Shown: positions 11,150 through 21,008, counted from the first letter of the stretch. The stretch is DNA of 64,000 nucleotides from Pseudomonas putida (GCF_004357765.1 NZ_SMTE01000001.1:186001-250000); one strand, 5' to 3'. Notes: generated by a model not told the origin, from the letters alone. Made by a program: numbers and translations.

Positions 11150-12172
11150 TCAATCGAAGGCCCGAGCGTCGAAGAACTGAATGGTAGTGTTTAAGGCTTC
11201 TAGATTGGTTTTATGAGTGATCGTACTATCTTGCTCGCAGATGAAGCTGTGACCAACATCGGGATACACAGTAAGTTGGTGCGGAACTTTAGCTGCAGCT
11301 AACGCATGCGCTAATTGAATACTTTGTAAGTAAGGGACTTTTTCATCTTTTCTCCCTACCAAAATCAAGGTGGGCGCTGTTTCGTTGCTAACTTCTAACG
11401 CCGGACTGGCCCCTTTAGGAACATCCGAGGAGTCGGGTAAGTAACGCAGTAATTGCGACTCTGGAGCGAGCTCGTGCTGCGGAAGAGACAACCCGAGGAG
11501 TTGGGCTTGATAAGGTAGGGTTTGGAAGCAGAACACGCCGTACCATACCGCTACGGCTTGAATTGTGACAGCACGGCCTCCAGGTTCGGCCGCGGGAGAG
11601 TTACCATCGGTCCACGGGTTGCCCAAACTTGCAGCGATCTGCGCGCCAGCGGATACTCCCCAGACGTAGGTATTGGCAGTGTCAATTTGAAGATCTTCAG
11701 CGATTCCTGCCAGATAATTCAGGGCGGCTTTGGCATCCTCGAGCTGTCCAGGCCACCTCACTTCCGCGCTCAGTCGGTAGTTGATCGACGCCACGGCATA
11801 TCCGCGGGCGGCTATCTCTGCCAGCAGCCGCGGGAAATCGCTGAACACTCCTGACCGATGACTGTCGCCTCGTCGCCATCCGCCGCCATGTATATAAATC
11901 AGCAACGGGGAAGGAGAGGACCGACGCGGGCTGGGCGGTAGGTAAAGGTCCAGTGTCAGAGGACGATATCCCTCGATCCGTGCGTAGGGCATTGCTCCAT
12001 TAAGGGTTACGCCATTGTCAAACTCAACAATCCAGGGCGGCATTGCGTCTTTGTACACCATCGAAGCGCTGGTCTTTGCGTCTATCCAACTGTCCATTCT
12101 ATTGGGATGCTCTATTGCTGATTCGCGAACGATCTGAAGAACCGAACTTGCCAAAAAATTGATTGATGGCAC
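11150..12172 (-). CDS. alpha/beta hydrolase (HSL/BD-FAE-like esterase)
   Basis: This 340-residue alpha/beta hydrolase has the oxyanion motif HGGGW, the nucleophile elbow GVSAG, an aspartate in VGRKDEKVP and a catalytic histidine in DVGHSF, so the triad is complete. It resembles the carboxylesterases of the hormone-sensitive-lipase/arylformamidase group. No signal peptide is evident, so it is probably cytoplasmic. The start is uncertain: GTG at 12172 has a poor ribosome site and internal ATGs follow. It lies 88 bp downstream of the tricarboxylate operon on the same strand and might be cotranscribed. The substrate cannot be told. Confidence 0.8.
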   Translation of the reverse strand: MPSINFLASSVLQIVRESAIEHPNRMDSWIDAKTSASMVYKDAMPPWIVEFDNGVTLNGAMPYARIEGYRPLTLDLYLPPSPRRSSPSPLLIYIHGGGWRRGDSHRSGVFSDFPRLLAEIAARGYAVASINYRLSAEVRWPGQLEDAKAALNYLAGIAEDLQIDTANTYVWGVSAGAQIAASLGNPWTDGNSPAAEPGGRAVTIQAVAVWYGVFCFQTLPYQAQLLGLSLPQHELAPESQLLRYLPDSSDVPKGASPALEVSNETAPTLILVGRKDEKVPYLQSIQLAHALAAAKVPHQLTVYPDVGHSFICEQDSTITHKTNLEALNTTIQFFDARAFD

Positions 12173-12260
12173 TAACGATTACCCTGTAACTGTTTGTTTT
12201 CACAGATCGGGACCAGTGAAGCCCATCAGATTATATGAGGCCTCGTCTCCAGTATCGACC

Positions 12261-12986
12261 TCAACGGGGTGCGCTGACGTCGGTTTGCCCGCTGGCAAGT
12301 AATGCACCCCGGATGAAGCCCTCGGCCAATCGTCGTTCGACGAAGTCTCTAACATAGGCTGCTCCAGCATCACGGCCTCGTGGCACTGCGACTGCTTGGC
12401 GGATAGCGGTGAAGGCTCCCTGCATCACCCGATAATTCTGATTCTTGGCTGCGATTTGTTCCAGCGGTTGTCTGACCCCGGCGGCAGCATCCAGGCCTTG
12501 GTCAATGAATAGGTCTACTGCACCTGCAGACGTGTCAGCTCGGTGTAGCTCTGCATGCTGCAACGTACGTGACAGGTACAGGTCGTAAGCAGCGCCGTTG
12601 CCTACCGCAAGCCGAAGTCCAGGTTGATCCAGGTCCTCGATTTTGGAATAGGGCGACTCGGCGTTTACCAGATAGGTCCCTTCGATAAGTACGTAGGGTT
12701 CACTGAAGCTGATCTGGGCGGCGCGGACAGGCTCGATAGCCAGGAAGGCCAACGTCCACGCGTTTTCTTCAAGTGCAGCGAATACCTTTCCGGCCGCGTC
12801 GTATGTGCGCAATTCGAGACCTACGCCCAGCTCTTCGGCCAGCGATTTAGCAAGTGCAACAGAAACACCATGCGGTTCTCCGTCAGCGCCTGGCTGAGCC
12901 AGCACTGGGTTACCGAAGTTGATCGCCGCACGCAGAATGCCGTTGGGCGCCAGGTCCTTGAGAACCTGCTGGGCAATAGGGCTCAT
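12261..12986 (-). CDS. leaderless periplasmic-binding-fold protein (SBP family 3), possible enzyme
   Basis: The 241 residues read as an amino-acid-type solute-binding protein (family 3): LAPNGILRAAINFGNPVLAQP, GVSVALAKSLAEELGVGLELR, WTLAFLAIEPVRAAQISFSEPY, LRLAVGNGAAYDLYLSR. Unlike a transport subunit it has no signal peptide, and no ABC permease or ATPase gene is nearby. A good GGAGAAGG ribosome site precedes the ATG, so the missing leader is not an annotation artefact. It is the last gene of the aconitase/PrpF/lactonase/OprD operon. Enzymes with this fold exist, notably the aconitate isomerase described from a Pseudomonas and cyclohexadienyl dehydratase; a cytoplasmic isomerase or dehydratase acting on the tricarboxylate is therefore plausible but inferred. 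Confidence 0.75.
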   Translation of the reverse strand: MSPIAQQVLKDLAPNGILRAAINFGNPVLAQPGADGEPHGVSVALAKSLAEELGVGLELRTYDAAGKVFAALEENAWTLAFLAIEPVRAAQISFSEPYVLIEGTYLVNAESPYSKIEDLDQPGLRLAVGNGAAYDLYLSRTLQHAELHRADTSAGAVDLFIDQGLDAAAGVRQPLEQIAAKNQNYRVMQGAFTAIRQAVAVPRGRDAGAAYVRDFVERRLAEGFIRGALLASGQTDVSAPR

Positions 12987-12999
12987 ACCTTCTCCAGGG

Positions 13000-14253
13000 T
13001 TAGAAAATTGGGAACGTGTAGGACACGATCAGGCGGTTTTCATCCGCGCCACGTGCAAAGCTCGATCGATAGCTCGCGTTACGCCACCGGACCGATACGT
13101 TCTTCAGGGCACCGGATTGCACCACATACTGCAGTTCGGTGTTGCGCTCCCATTCATGGCCCTCACCGGTGATGGTCGCTGCGTCGGCCTGGTTGCCTCG
13201 CAGGTAGCGAGTCATGAAGGTCAAGCCAGGAATGCCGAGAGCCGCGAAGTTGTAGTCGTAGCGCAGCTGCCAAGAACGTTCACCGGGCTCGGCGAAGTCG
13301 TTGAGCTGGACGAAGTTGACCAGGTAAGGATCGGTTCCATCGAGATAGGGCATGGAGGTGGAACCGTTCATCTTTTGCAGTCCCAGACCAAGCGCATGTC
13401 CGCCCAAGCTGTAGGTGAACATGCCAGAAATTGCTCTGCTATCGATACGTCCGCCCAAAGCTCGACCGTCATCGTCGCTATCCATGTAGCGAAGATCAGC
13501 TTTGATTTTCCCGGGGCCCACTGGAATCGAATAGTTCGCCCCCACGAAGTGCTGGTGGTAGACCTGTTCCAGCTCTGCATATTGATAGGTCAGCAGCAGG
13601 TCTTTTGTGAGCTGGTAATCCAAGCCGCCCAGCCAGAAGGCGTCACCTTCGGCATTGCCTGTGAAACGACGGTTTTTGTTGTTTAGTGTGATCGGTACGC
13701 GGTCTGTCGAGTCGCGATCGGTTTGGCGCTCGAAGCGGGCACCGATGAAGAACAGCGAATCGAATTCTTTGCTGGTGAGCAGGCCGCCCTCAAAGGTCTG
13801 GGGGAGGAGGCGGCCAGTGTTGGCCTGAACCGTGGGCAGCTTGGGGATCAGAGTGCCGTATTTAAGCTCTGTCTCGGATAGGCGCATCTTGCCAGTCAGG
13901 CCCAGGCGGCTGAACTCGTCGGCTGCGCGACCATCATCATGGGTCGGCAGCAGGCCGGTACCGGTTCGATCGGGACTTGAGTCCAGCTTCAGGCCGAGCA
14001 TGCCCAGAGCATCGACCCCAAAACCGACTGGCCCTGGTGTGTATCCGGACTTCGCATCGAGAATGAAACCATGGGCCCATTCTTCGCGCTTTGACTGGCC
14101 AGCACCGTCACGGAAATCGCGGTTGATGTAGAAGTTCGTCGTTTGCAAGGTGACCTTGCTGTCGTCTATAAAGCCATCCCCATAAGCCGTCGCTGCGGCC
14201 AGGCAAGGAGTTACGGCAAGAAGCTTGCAACCAGTTTTGTTTTTGTTATGCAT
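13000..14253 (-). CDS. OprD-family outer membrane porin
   Basis: This 417-residue OprD-type substrate-specific porin has a signal peptide (MHNKNKTGCKLLAVTPCLAA), a beta-rich body with DGFIDDSKVTLQTTNFYINRD at the mature start, the REEWAHGFILD segment and a C-terminal aromatic residue (SYTFPIF). The ATG at 14253 is chosen since GGAG precedes it; an in-frame start five codons earlier is possible. Members bring carboxylates or amino acids across the outer membrane. The context of aconitase, PrpF and a CitMHS transporter suggests a tri- or dicarboxylate substrate. Confidence 0.9.
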   Translation of the reverse strand: MHNKNKTGCKLLAVTPCLAAATAYGDGFIDDSKVTLQTTNFYINRDFRDGAGQSKREEWAHGFILDAKSGYTPGPVGFGVDALGMLGLKLDSSPDRTGTGLLPTHDDGRAADEFSRLGLTGKMRLSETELKYGTLIPKLPTVQANTGRLLPQTFEGGLLTSKEFDSLFFIGARFERQTDRDSTDRVPITLNNKNRRFTGNAEGDAFWLGGLDYQLTKDLLLTYQYAELEQVYHQHFVGANYSIPVGPGKIKADLRYMDSDDDGRALGGRIDSRAISGMFTYSLGGHALGLGLQKMNGSTSMPYLDGTDPYLVNFVQLNDFAEPGERSWQLRYDYNFAALGIPGLTFMTRYLRGNQADAATITGEGHEWERNTELQYVVQSGALKNVSVRWRNASYRSSFARGADENRLIVSYTFPIF

Positions 14254-14326
14254 TTGCTGCTCCATCAATTGGAACGTGGGGTGTAGGCGTGCCTCCCGGC
14301 ACGCCAGGATCAGGAAAAAAAGAGGT

Positions 14327-15547
14327 TCAGGCGGTGCGGAAAATCATGCAGACCGGGCTGCCGGTCTGGATCTGATGCTCCAGCAAAGCCAGTTCGCCTT
14401 TCGGGCTAATGGAGAATGTCTTGATGTTGTCGCTGTCTTCGTTAGCGACGAACAAGAAGCGACCGTTAGGGGACGCTGTCATGAAGCGAGGCTTCTTGCC
14501 CTGGCTAGGTACGTTGCCGATCGGGTTGATCTTCCCGGTAGGCTGATCCACCGAATAAATGGTCACGCTGTCATGCCCGCGATTGGATGAGAACAAATGT
14601 ACTCCATCCGGTGCCATGACCAGCGCTGCTGCACGGCTGTCCCCTACAAAGTCCTGAGGGAGGGCTGGAACCATCTGGAATGGAACCAGGGAGCCGTCAT
14701 TCTGGTTGTAGCGGTAGCTGGTGATCGTGCTGTCCAGTTCGTTCACAACGTAAGCAAATGACCCGGTCGGAGAGAACACCACATGTCGAGGTCCGGCCCC
14801 CTCGCGTGTCTTGATTTCATGCGCCAGTTCAGGCTTCAGTGCGGTCCCGTTCTGCTTCAGATCGAACACAAAGACTTTATCCAGTCCTTTGTCCGGGACC
14901 ACCAGGAAGCGGCCCGATGGATCGCGTGGGATCATGTGCGGGTGGGAGCTCGCCTGCTCGATCTTGTGCGGGCCAGGGTTGCCCGGAAGGTCGTATTTGC
15001 TGATGACGGGTTGCAGGTGGCCGGTCTTATCGAACGGCAGAATGACAATGCTGCCGGTGGCATAGTTGGCCACAGCGAGGAATTTGTTGCTCTTGTCCAC
15101 GGTAAGGTGAACGGGGTTGTTCCCTTCGCAACTAACCGAGCTCACCTTGGTGAGCGTTCCGTTGGCTGGCTCAATTTGGAATGAGCTGACAGTGGACTGG
15201 TCGCCATGCACGCAGAACAGCAGGCTCTGGGTTTGGTCGAGGCACAGGAAGGATGGATTGGTCAGATCGCCGACGGTTTGAACCAATTGGGAGCGACCTG
15301 TCTGCGGGTCATGTCGATAAACCGTGATGCCTGCACCGCGGGCTTTTCGCTCGCGAGTGGTTCTGGAGCCCACATAGACAATTTGGGTTTTGTTCGGGTT
15401 GGCAGGCTGCATAGCGTTCTTCTCAGGTCCTGATTTGGCATCTGCCGCTCCCGCGCCGAGGCCCAGAAGGGTTGCCGCAGCGACGATGGAAGTAGAAGAG
15501 AGCAGCGTGCGTCGGGTAATGGCGGGTGGAAACGGTGATGGGCGCAT
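14327..15547 (-). CDS. lactonase family (seven-bladed beta-propeller), Tat-exported
   Basis: This 406-residue protein of the 6-phosphogluconolactonase/3-carboxymuconate-cyclase-like propeller family has repeated FLFVAN, LAVANY and FAYVVNE blade motifs. The N-terminus carries a twin-arginine-type leader (ITRRTLLSS followed by a hydrophobic stretch to about residue 37), so it is probably exported folded to the periplasm. Its operon partners are a porin and aconitase-type enzymes. A role in opening a lactone form of a tricarboxylic acid before uptake is a reasonable inference, but nothing in the sequence fixes the substrate. Confidence 0.85.
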   Translation of the reverse strand: MRPSPFPPAITRRTLLSSTSIVAAATLLGLGAGAADAKSGPEKNAMQPANPNKTQIVYVGSRTTRERKARGAGITVYRHDPQTGRSQLVQTVGDLTNPSFLCLDQTQSLLFCVHGDQSTVSSFQIEPANGTLTKVSSVSCEGNNPVHLTVDKSNKFLAVANYATGSIVILPFDKTGHLQPVISKYDLPGNPGPHKIEQASSHPHMIPRDPSGRFLVVPDKGLDKVFVFDLKQNGTALKPELAHEIKTREGAGPRHVVFSPTGSFAYVVNELDSTITSYRYNQNDGSLVPFQMVPALPQDFVGDSRAAALVMAPDGVHLFSSNRGHDSVTIYSVDQPTGKINPIGNVPSQGKKPRFMTASPNGRFLFVANEDSDNIKTFSISPKGELALLEHQIQTGSPVCMIFRTA

Positions 15548-15583
15548 AGCAAAATCTCATCGTTGTTTTTGTTGTGATGAGTA

Positions 15584-15607
15584 CCGCCGACCTTCGAAGG
15601 TCGGCGG
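15584..15607. other. 24-bp perfect palindrome between prpF and lactonase genes
   Basis: CCGCCGACCTTC is followed directly by its reverse complement, giving a 12-bp stem with only a minimal turn. On the transcribed minus strand no T-run follows, so it is more likely an intercistronic mRNA-stabilising or processing hairpin, or a weak attenuator, than a full terminator. Confidence 0.5.
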
Positions 15608-15618
15608 CAGCTGAGCAA

Positions 15619-16767
15619 TCAGTACTTCGAAGGTACGAGCACCCAGCCTTCCATCAGGCGACGTGCGCTTCGGCTCATGACGGCCTTGTCCACAATCCAG
15701 TTGCCATCAACTTGGGTGGTCTGCGCGCCTACGGCAACGGTGCCGGCGGTGTGGCCCATGTTGACTTGGCGTTCACCGATATCGCCGACGATACGGTTGA
15801 CCAGCGTGCCTTCCAGAGCGGCCGCCACGGCAACGGCTACAGCGCCAGTGCCGGTGATTGCGTGGTGCAATTTGCCCATGGAAAGGATGCGGGCGATCAC
15901 ATCGATCTCGCCGGCTTCGACTGTCTTGCCACCGGCAGCGCCGTAGGTTTGCGGCGGAGCTACCAGGCAGAGCTTCGGCGTGTGAGGGCGAAGGCGCGTT
16001 GCTTCTTCAGCGGTAGCCGCCAGACCCATGGCCACGGTGCAGTGTGCGCGGATGGTTTCCAGCGACAGCAGCAGTTCGGCATTGCCGTTGACCTGGTCTT
16101 GGGTCTCGGTCCCGGTCAGGCCAACGCGTCGGGCGTCGACGAAGATCGTCGGGTTGCCTGCGTTGAGCAATGTTGCCGGCAAGCCTGGGAAGCCAGGGAT
16201 ATCCAGTTCATCCACGACATTGCCGGTTGGCAGAATGCTGCCGCCCGAACCGCCAGGCTGAAGGAATTCCACGACGATTTCGGCAGCAGGGAAGGCGACG
16301 CCATCCAGCACGAAATCACCTTCTTCAACGACCTCGCCATCCTTCATCGGGACATGGGCGATGATGCGTTTCTGAATATTGGCCTGCCAAATTCGGATGG
16401 TGGCGATGCCGTCACGAGGCGCATCGACGAGCCCTTGGCGAATGGCGAATGGGCCAACGGCTGCGCTCAGGTTGCCGCAGTTACCGGACCAGTCGACCAC
16501 CGGGTTTTCGATTGCCGGGGCACCGAACAGGTAATCAACATCGCAATCGGTACGACCCGATTTACCGATGATGACGACCTTGCTGGAGCTGGAGGTGGCA
16601 GCACCCATGCCGTCGATCTGCTTGCCATAAGGATCCGGGCTGCCGATGACGCGAAGCATCAGTGCATCACGCTCGGGGCCTGCAGCCGGAATATCCTGCT
16701 CCAGGAAAAAGACGCCCTTACTGGTGCCACCGCGCATGAATACGGCAGGGATTCGAACTTGAGTCAT
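15619..16767 (-). CDS. prpF: PrpF-family aconitate/methylaconitate isomerase
   Basis: This 382-residue PrpF-family protein has a diaminopimelate-epimerase-like fold in two halves: FMRGGTSKGVFF at the start, GNCGNLSAAVGPFAI in the first half, GNPTIFVDA in the second, and LHHAITGTGAVAVAVAAALEG near the end. PrpF isomerises trans-2-methylaconitate (and trans-aconitate) to the cis form for its partner aconitase AcnD. Here its ATG overlaps the stop of the aconitase gene (TAATG), showing a tight functional pair. No methylcitrate synthase or lyase gene accompanies it, so the propionate pathway is less likely than use of a free tricarboxylate. Confidence 0.88.
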   Translation of the reverse strand: MTQVRIPAVFMRGGTSKGVFFLEQDIPAAGPERDALMLRVIGSPDPYGKQIDGMGAATSSSSKVVIIGKSGRTDCDVDYLFGAPAIENPVVDWSGNCGNLSAAVGPFAIRQGLVDAPRDGIATIRIWQANIQKRIIAHVPMKDGEVVEEGDFVLDGVAFPAAEIVVEFLQPGGSGGSILPTGNVVDELDIPGFPGLPATLLNAGNPTIFVDARRVGLTGTETQDQVNGNAELLLSLETIRAHCTVAMGLAATAEEATRLRPHTPKLCLVAPPQTYGAAGGKTVEAGEIDVIARILSMGKLHHAITGTGAVAVAVAAALEGTLVNRIVGDIGERQVNMGHTAGTVAVGAQTTQVDGNWIVDKAVMSRSARRLMEGWVLVPSKY

Positions 16768-19394
16768 TACACTGCTCCTTCCAGTTGCTTCGCTTGTGCA
16801 GCCTTGTCCATGCTCTCCACCAGCAGCTGCGGCAGCAGGCCGCCGCGGCGGAAGTAGCGCACGTCTTCATGCGTATCCAGGCGGCTGGTGACGGTTACGT
16901 TTTCAGTGGTGCCATCTGCACGCTCAATGACGAGTTGCAGCTTGTCGCCAGGCGCGAAGGTGTCGTTGATGCCTTCTACCGAGAACTTCTCGTGACCGGT
17001 CAGGCCCAGCGTCTTGCGAGTCACACCTTCTGGGAACTGCAGCGGGAGGATGCCCAGGCCAGCCAGGTTGGTGCGGTGGATGCGCTCGAAGCTCTCGGCC
17101 ACGACAACGCGCACGCCCAGCAGGCGAGGGCCTTTGGCTGCCCAGTCACGCGACGAACCGCTGCCGTACTCCTTGCCTGCCACTACGATCAGAGGCTGCT
17201 TGCGATCGGCGTAGGCTTGGGCGGCTTCGAACACGGTGCTCACGCGGTTTTCCGGCAGCAGCAGCGTCCAAGGGCCTTCGCGGCCGTCAGTCATCAGCTC
17301 GTTCTTCAGGCGGGGGCTTGCGAAGGTGGCGCGCTGTGCGGCTTCGTGGTTGCCGCGACGAGTGCCGTAGGAGTTGAAGTCATCAACACCGATGCCATGG
17401 CCTTTGAGGTACGAACCGGCGTCGCTGTCCGACAGGATGGCGCCGGACGGCGAGATGTGGTCGGTAGTGATGTTGTCCGACAGCATCACCAGAACGCGCA
17501 TGTCTTTCAGGTCGCGTTGAGGGTCGGTAGCAGTCAGCTCATCGCTCCAGTACGGCGGCTTGCGGATGTAAGTGCTGCTCTGGTCCCAAGCGTACTGATC
17601 GGTAACGCCGGCGCGCAGGTCAGAGGCGATGACGCCCGCTTCGCGAGGTACCGAGCTGTAGGCCTTGTCGAACATGTCGGCCGACAGTGCTTTCTTTTCG
17701 ATCTCGTCCAGCTCTTGATCCGAAGGCCACAGCTCGCTGAGGTAAACCGGCTTGCCTTCGGCGTCGGTGCCGAGCGCATCCACTTGCGGGTCGATGCGGT
17801 AGGTGCCAGCGATCGCGTACGCCACGATCAGGGGAGGGGACATGATGAACACTTCACGAGCCAGCGGGTGTACGCGACCTTCGAAGTTGCGGTTACCGGA
17901 GGTAGCGGCAACGGTCTCCAGATTACGAGTGCGGATTTCGTCCTCGATCTCTTTGCTCAGCAGAGGGCCGGACATGCCGTTGCAGGTGGTGCAGCCGTAG
18001 CCAACAACGTTGAAGCCCATGTTGTCGAGGTCCACGTTCAGACCTGCACGGTCCAGGTAGTCGGCGACCACCTTGGAGCCGGGTGCGAAGGAAGTCTTGA
18101 CCCATGGAGCACGACGCAGACCGCGTTTGAGTGCATTGCGGGCGACCAGGGCCGCAGCGATCACGCCACGAGGGTTCGAGGTGTTGGTGCAGCTGGTGAT
18201 AGCGGCAATCACGACCGAGCCGTTATCCAGGCCGGTAGGTATGTCTTTTGCTGCTTCGCCTTTGCCCAGCAGGATGCGCTGGTGAGGTTGTTTCGGGCCG
18301 GCAATCGCACGACCAACGGTGCCCAGGTCGAGGGTGACGACACGGTCGTATTCGACCGATTCCAGGCTGTCATGCCACAGACCTTGATGTTTGGCATAAG
18401 CCTCGGTCAGCTCGGCAATCTCACCGCCGCGACCGCTGAGTCGCAGGTAGTGCAGGGTGCGATCGTCGATCGCGAACATTGCTGCGGTAGCGCCGAACTC
18501 AGGAGCCATGTTGGACAGGGTGCCACGGTCCGCCAAGGACAGGGCGGCAACGCCTGGGCCATGGAATTCCAACACGCTGCCGATTACGCCGACTTTGCGC
18601 AGGCTTTCGGTCAAGGCAAGTGCGATGTCGGTAGCAACGTAGCCCGATGGCGGGACGCCTTCCAGCCGGACGCCGACGATTTCTGGAACCCGCATCATCA
18701 GGGCTTTGCCCAGCATTGCGGCTTCTGCCTCGATGCCACCAACACCCCAGCCCAGCACGCCGATGCCGTTGATCATGGTGGTGTGGCTGTCAGTGCCGAC
18801 TAGCGTATCTGGGAATGCCCACAGATCACCTTCAACTTCACGAGTGCCGATGACGGTGGTCAGGCGCTCCAGGTTGATCTGGTGAAGGATGCCGTTACCT
18901 GAAGGCACGATCGACAGGTTGTTGAAGGCCTTGTTGCACCAGTCGAGGAATGCAAAGCGTTCGGCATTGCGCTCGCGCTCGATGGCTTCGTTATCGGCCA
19001 ATGCGCTGGCATCACCCCAACGCTCTACGTTCAGCGAGTGGTCCACGACGAGGTGAGTAGGGGTGACCGGGTTTACCTGGCGTGGATCGCCGCCTGCTTT
19101 TGCTACTGCGTCACGCAGACCGGCCAGGTCGACCAGGGCAGGGGTGCCGAGCAGGTCCTGAAGAACCACGCGAGCGGGGCGGAAGGGGATGTCGCTGTTT
19201 TTAGATCGAGTGCAAATTACCTTCAGCGCTTCGTTCGGCTCTGCTTCGGTGCGCAGGACGTTTTCAGCGAGGATCCGGAGGCTCATTGGCAGGCGGGCAA
19301 AGTCGCCGCCTATCGCTTTTACAGCTTCCGATACGTTGCAGACGCGGTAGTCGCGACCGTTTACGGCCAGGGTTTGGCCAATGTGCTTGCTCAT
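16767..19394 (-). CDS. acnA: aconitate hydratase, AcnA/AcnD type
   Basis: This 875-residue iron-sulfur hydratase has the [4Fe-4S] cysteines in ITSCTNTSNP and GYGCTTCNGMSG, the DSHTTMINGIGVLGWGVGGIEAE motif, and a swivelling C-terminal domain with GKEYGSGSSRDWAAKGP. It interconverts citrate, cis-aconitate and isocitrate, or methylated analogues. The pairing with PrpF resembles AcnD-PrpF, but the N-terminus is closer to AcnA and there are no prpB or prpC genes, so acnA-like is used with reserve. It is probably a specialised second aconitase for imported tricarboxylates. It is divergent from the CitMHS transporter across a 290-bp regulatory region. Confidence 0.88.
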   Translation of the reverse strand: MSKHIGQTLAVNGRDYRVCNVSEAVKAIGGDFARLPMSLRILAENVLRTEAEPNEALKVICTRSKNSDIPFRPARVVLQDLLGTPALVDLAGLRDAVAKAGGDPRQVNPVTPTHLVVDHSLNVERWGDASALADNEAIERERNAERFAFLDWCNKAFNNLSIVPSGNGILHQINLERLTTVIGTREVEGDLWAFPDTLVGTDSHTTMINGIGVLGWGVGGIEAEAAMLGKALMMRVPEIVGVRLEGVPPSGYVATDIALALTESLRKVGVIGSVLEFHGPGVAALSLADRGTLSNMAPEFGATAAMFAIDDRTLHYLRLSGRGGEIAELTEAYAKHQGLWHDSLESVEYDRVVTLDLGTVGRAIAGPKQPHQRILLGKGEAAKDIPTGLDNGSVVIAAITSCTNTSNPRGVIAAALVARNALKRGLRRAPWVKTSFAPGSKVVADYLDRAGLNVDLDNMGFNVVGYGCTTCNGMSGPLLSKEIEDEIRTRNLETVAATSGNRNFEGRVHPLAREVFIMSPPLIVAYAIAGTYRIDPQVDALGTDAEGKPVYLSELWPSDQELDEIEKKALSADMFDKAYSSVPREAGVIASDLRAGVTDQYAWDQSSTYIRKPPYWSDELTATDPQRDLKDMRVLVMLSDNITTDHISPSGAILSDSDAGSYLKGHGIGVDDFNSYGTRRGNHEAAQRATFASPRLKNELMTDGREGPWTLLLPENRVSTVFEAAQAYADRKQPLIVVAGKEYGSGSSRDWAAKGPRLLGVRVVVAESFERIHRTNLAGLGILPLQFPEGVTRKTLGLTGHEKFSVEGINDTFAPGDKLQLVIERADGTTENVTVTSRLDTHEDVRYFRRGGLLPQLLVESMDKAAQAKQLEGAV

Positions 19395-19685
19395 GCCGGG
19401 GACCTCACAGGCGTGTTTTTTGTGAGGCGATATTGCACTTTGTCTAAACTTGAGTCAATTTATCTCCAGCAGAAAAACTTCGGTCGAGCGCCGAATGGTC
19501 ACCTTGAAGCCTGAAGACCGGCCATTTATCTGCCTGCCAACCTTTCCCGCACAAAGACAAAAACGAGGAAATTCAAGATGAAATGCAATCAGACCTACCG
19601 TAAATCCGTCCGGCACCAGTCCGCTCAGTCCCTTTCGTTCCGCTAAAGCTTGGCTTCGCGGCACTAAAACAATAAGGAGAGAGCC

Positions 19686-21008
19686 ATGCTGCTGACCGTG
19701 CTCGGTTTTTCGATGGTCACCTGTTTCATGTACCTGATCATGACCAAGCGGCTTACCGCCCTGGTTGCCTTGATCGTGGTACCGATCGTGTTTGCCCTGA
19801 TTGGTGGCTTCTACGCCGGCCTGGGCGGAATGATGCTCGACGGCATCAAAACGTTGGCGCCGACTGGTGTCATGCTGACCTTCTCGATTCTTTACTTCGG
19901 CATCATGATCGACGCGGGACTGTTCGATTCATTGGTGCGCTGCATCCTGAAGATCGTGAAGGGTGACCCGCTGAAGGTCTTGGTCGGAACCACGATCTTG
20001 ACCATGCTTGTATCCCTGGATGGCGACAGTTCCACTACTTACATGATCGTGGTCGCCGCATTCCTGCCGCTTTATCAGCGCCTGGGAATGAGCGTTCTGG
20101 GCCTGACCTGCGTGGTCAACATCGCCAACGGCATCATGAACATCTCCCCGTGGGGCGGCCCTACTGCCCGCGCTGCGGCTGCGCTGCATGTCGACGCTAT
20201 GGACATCTTCCTGCCTATGGTGCCGTCGATGCTGCTGGGCTGCGCTTGCTTGCTCTTCATCGCAATTCTGCTGGGTCGACGTGAGCGTGCTCGCCTGGGC
20301 GTGATTGCCGTGGATGATTTCCACAACGGCTCTATCGCGTTGGGTAATGGTTCGCATGAGGAGTGCGATCGCAATCGCCGTCCGCACATGTTCTGGCCCA
20401 ACCTGTTACTCACTGCAACGATGATTGGCGTGTTGATGGCAGGTATCGTGCCGATTCAAGTGCTGTTCATGGTCTGCTTCGCCATCGCGGTGATGATCAA
20501 CTACCCACATCTGGAGCAGCAGAAAGAGCGTATCTCCGCTCACGCGGGCAACGTTCTCGCGGTGACTACGGTCATTTTCGCCGCAGGCATCTTCACCGGC
20601 ATCCTTTCGGGTACCGGCATGGTCGATGCGATGGCGAAGGGGCTGTTGGCAGTCATTCCTGATGCGTTTGGCCCATACCTGGCGGTGTTCACTGCCTTGG
20701 TCAGCATTCCGTTCACCTTCTTCATGTCGAACGATGCCTTCTACTTCGGCATCTTGCCAGTGATCGCCCAGACCGCCGCTACCTACGGAATCTCGCATCT
20801 GGAGATCGCCCGGGCATCGGTGGTTGGTCAGCCTGTTCACTTGCTCAGCCCATTGGTGCCTTCGCTATATCTGCTGGTGGCGTTGGCAAAAGTCGATCTG
20901 GGTGACCACCAGCGCTTTGCATTGAAATGGGCGCTCCTGGTGAGCATGGCCATGTTGGTAGGTGGCGTGATGTTCGGAGCATTCCCGGCCTATCACTCAG
21001 CTTCGTAA
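19686..21008 (+). CDS. CitMHS-family tricarboxylate transporter
   Basis: This 440-residue inner-membrane transporter of the citrate-metal:proton symporter family has about 12 hydrophobic segments and the family hallmarks [21 protein letters not shown] and [16 protein letters not shown], plus [12 protein letters not shown] in the second half. It should take up citrate or a related tricarboxylate as a divalent-metal complex. AAGGAGAG precedes the ATG. It faces the aconitase operon from a shared promoter region and presumably supplies its substrate. Confidence 0.9.
   Translation: MLLTVLGFSMVTCFMYLIMTKRLTALVALIVVPIVFALIGGFYAGLGGMMLDGIKTLAPTGVMLTFSILYFGIMIDAGLFDSLVRCILKIVKGDPLKVLVGTTILTMLVSLDGDSSTTYMIVVAAFLPLYQRLGMSVLGLTCVVNIANGIMNISPWGGPTARAAAALHVDAMDIFLPMVPSMLLGCACLLFIAILLGRRERARLGVIAVDDFHNGSIALGNGSHEECDRNRRPHMFWPNLLLTATMIGVLMAGIVPIQVLFMVCFAIAVMINYPHLEQQKERISAHAGNVLAVTTVIFAAGIFTGILSGTGMVDAMAKGLLAVIPDAFGPYLAVFTALVSIPFTFFMSNDAFYFGILPVIAQTAATYGISHLEIARASVVGQPVHLLSPLVPSLYLLVALAKVDLGDHQRFALKWALLVSMAMLVGGVMFGAFPAYHSAS

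Noticed and set aside
15574-16857. 427-codon plus-strand frame opposite prpF
   Set aside because: The minus-strand PrpF protein is unmistakable; the opposite frame has no family motif or ribosome site.
16785-18803. 672-codon open frame on the plus strand opposite the aconitase gene
   Set aside because: It is antisense to a clear iron-sulfur hydratase with all family motifs; the translation is low-complexity and frame-shadow-like, a common effect of high GC.
16767-19394. Methylcitrate (propionate) operon
   Set aside because: PrpF plus aconitase suggest it at first sight, but prpB and prpC are absent and the transport genes point to an external tricarboxylate.
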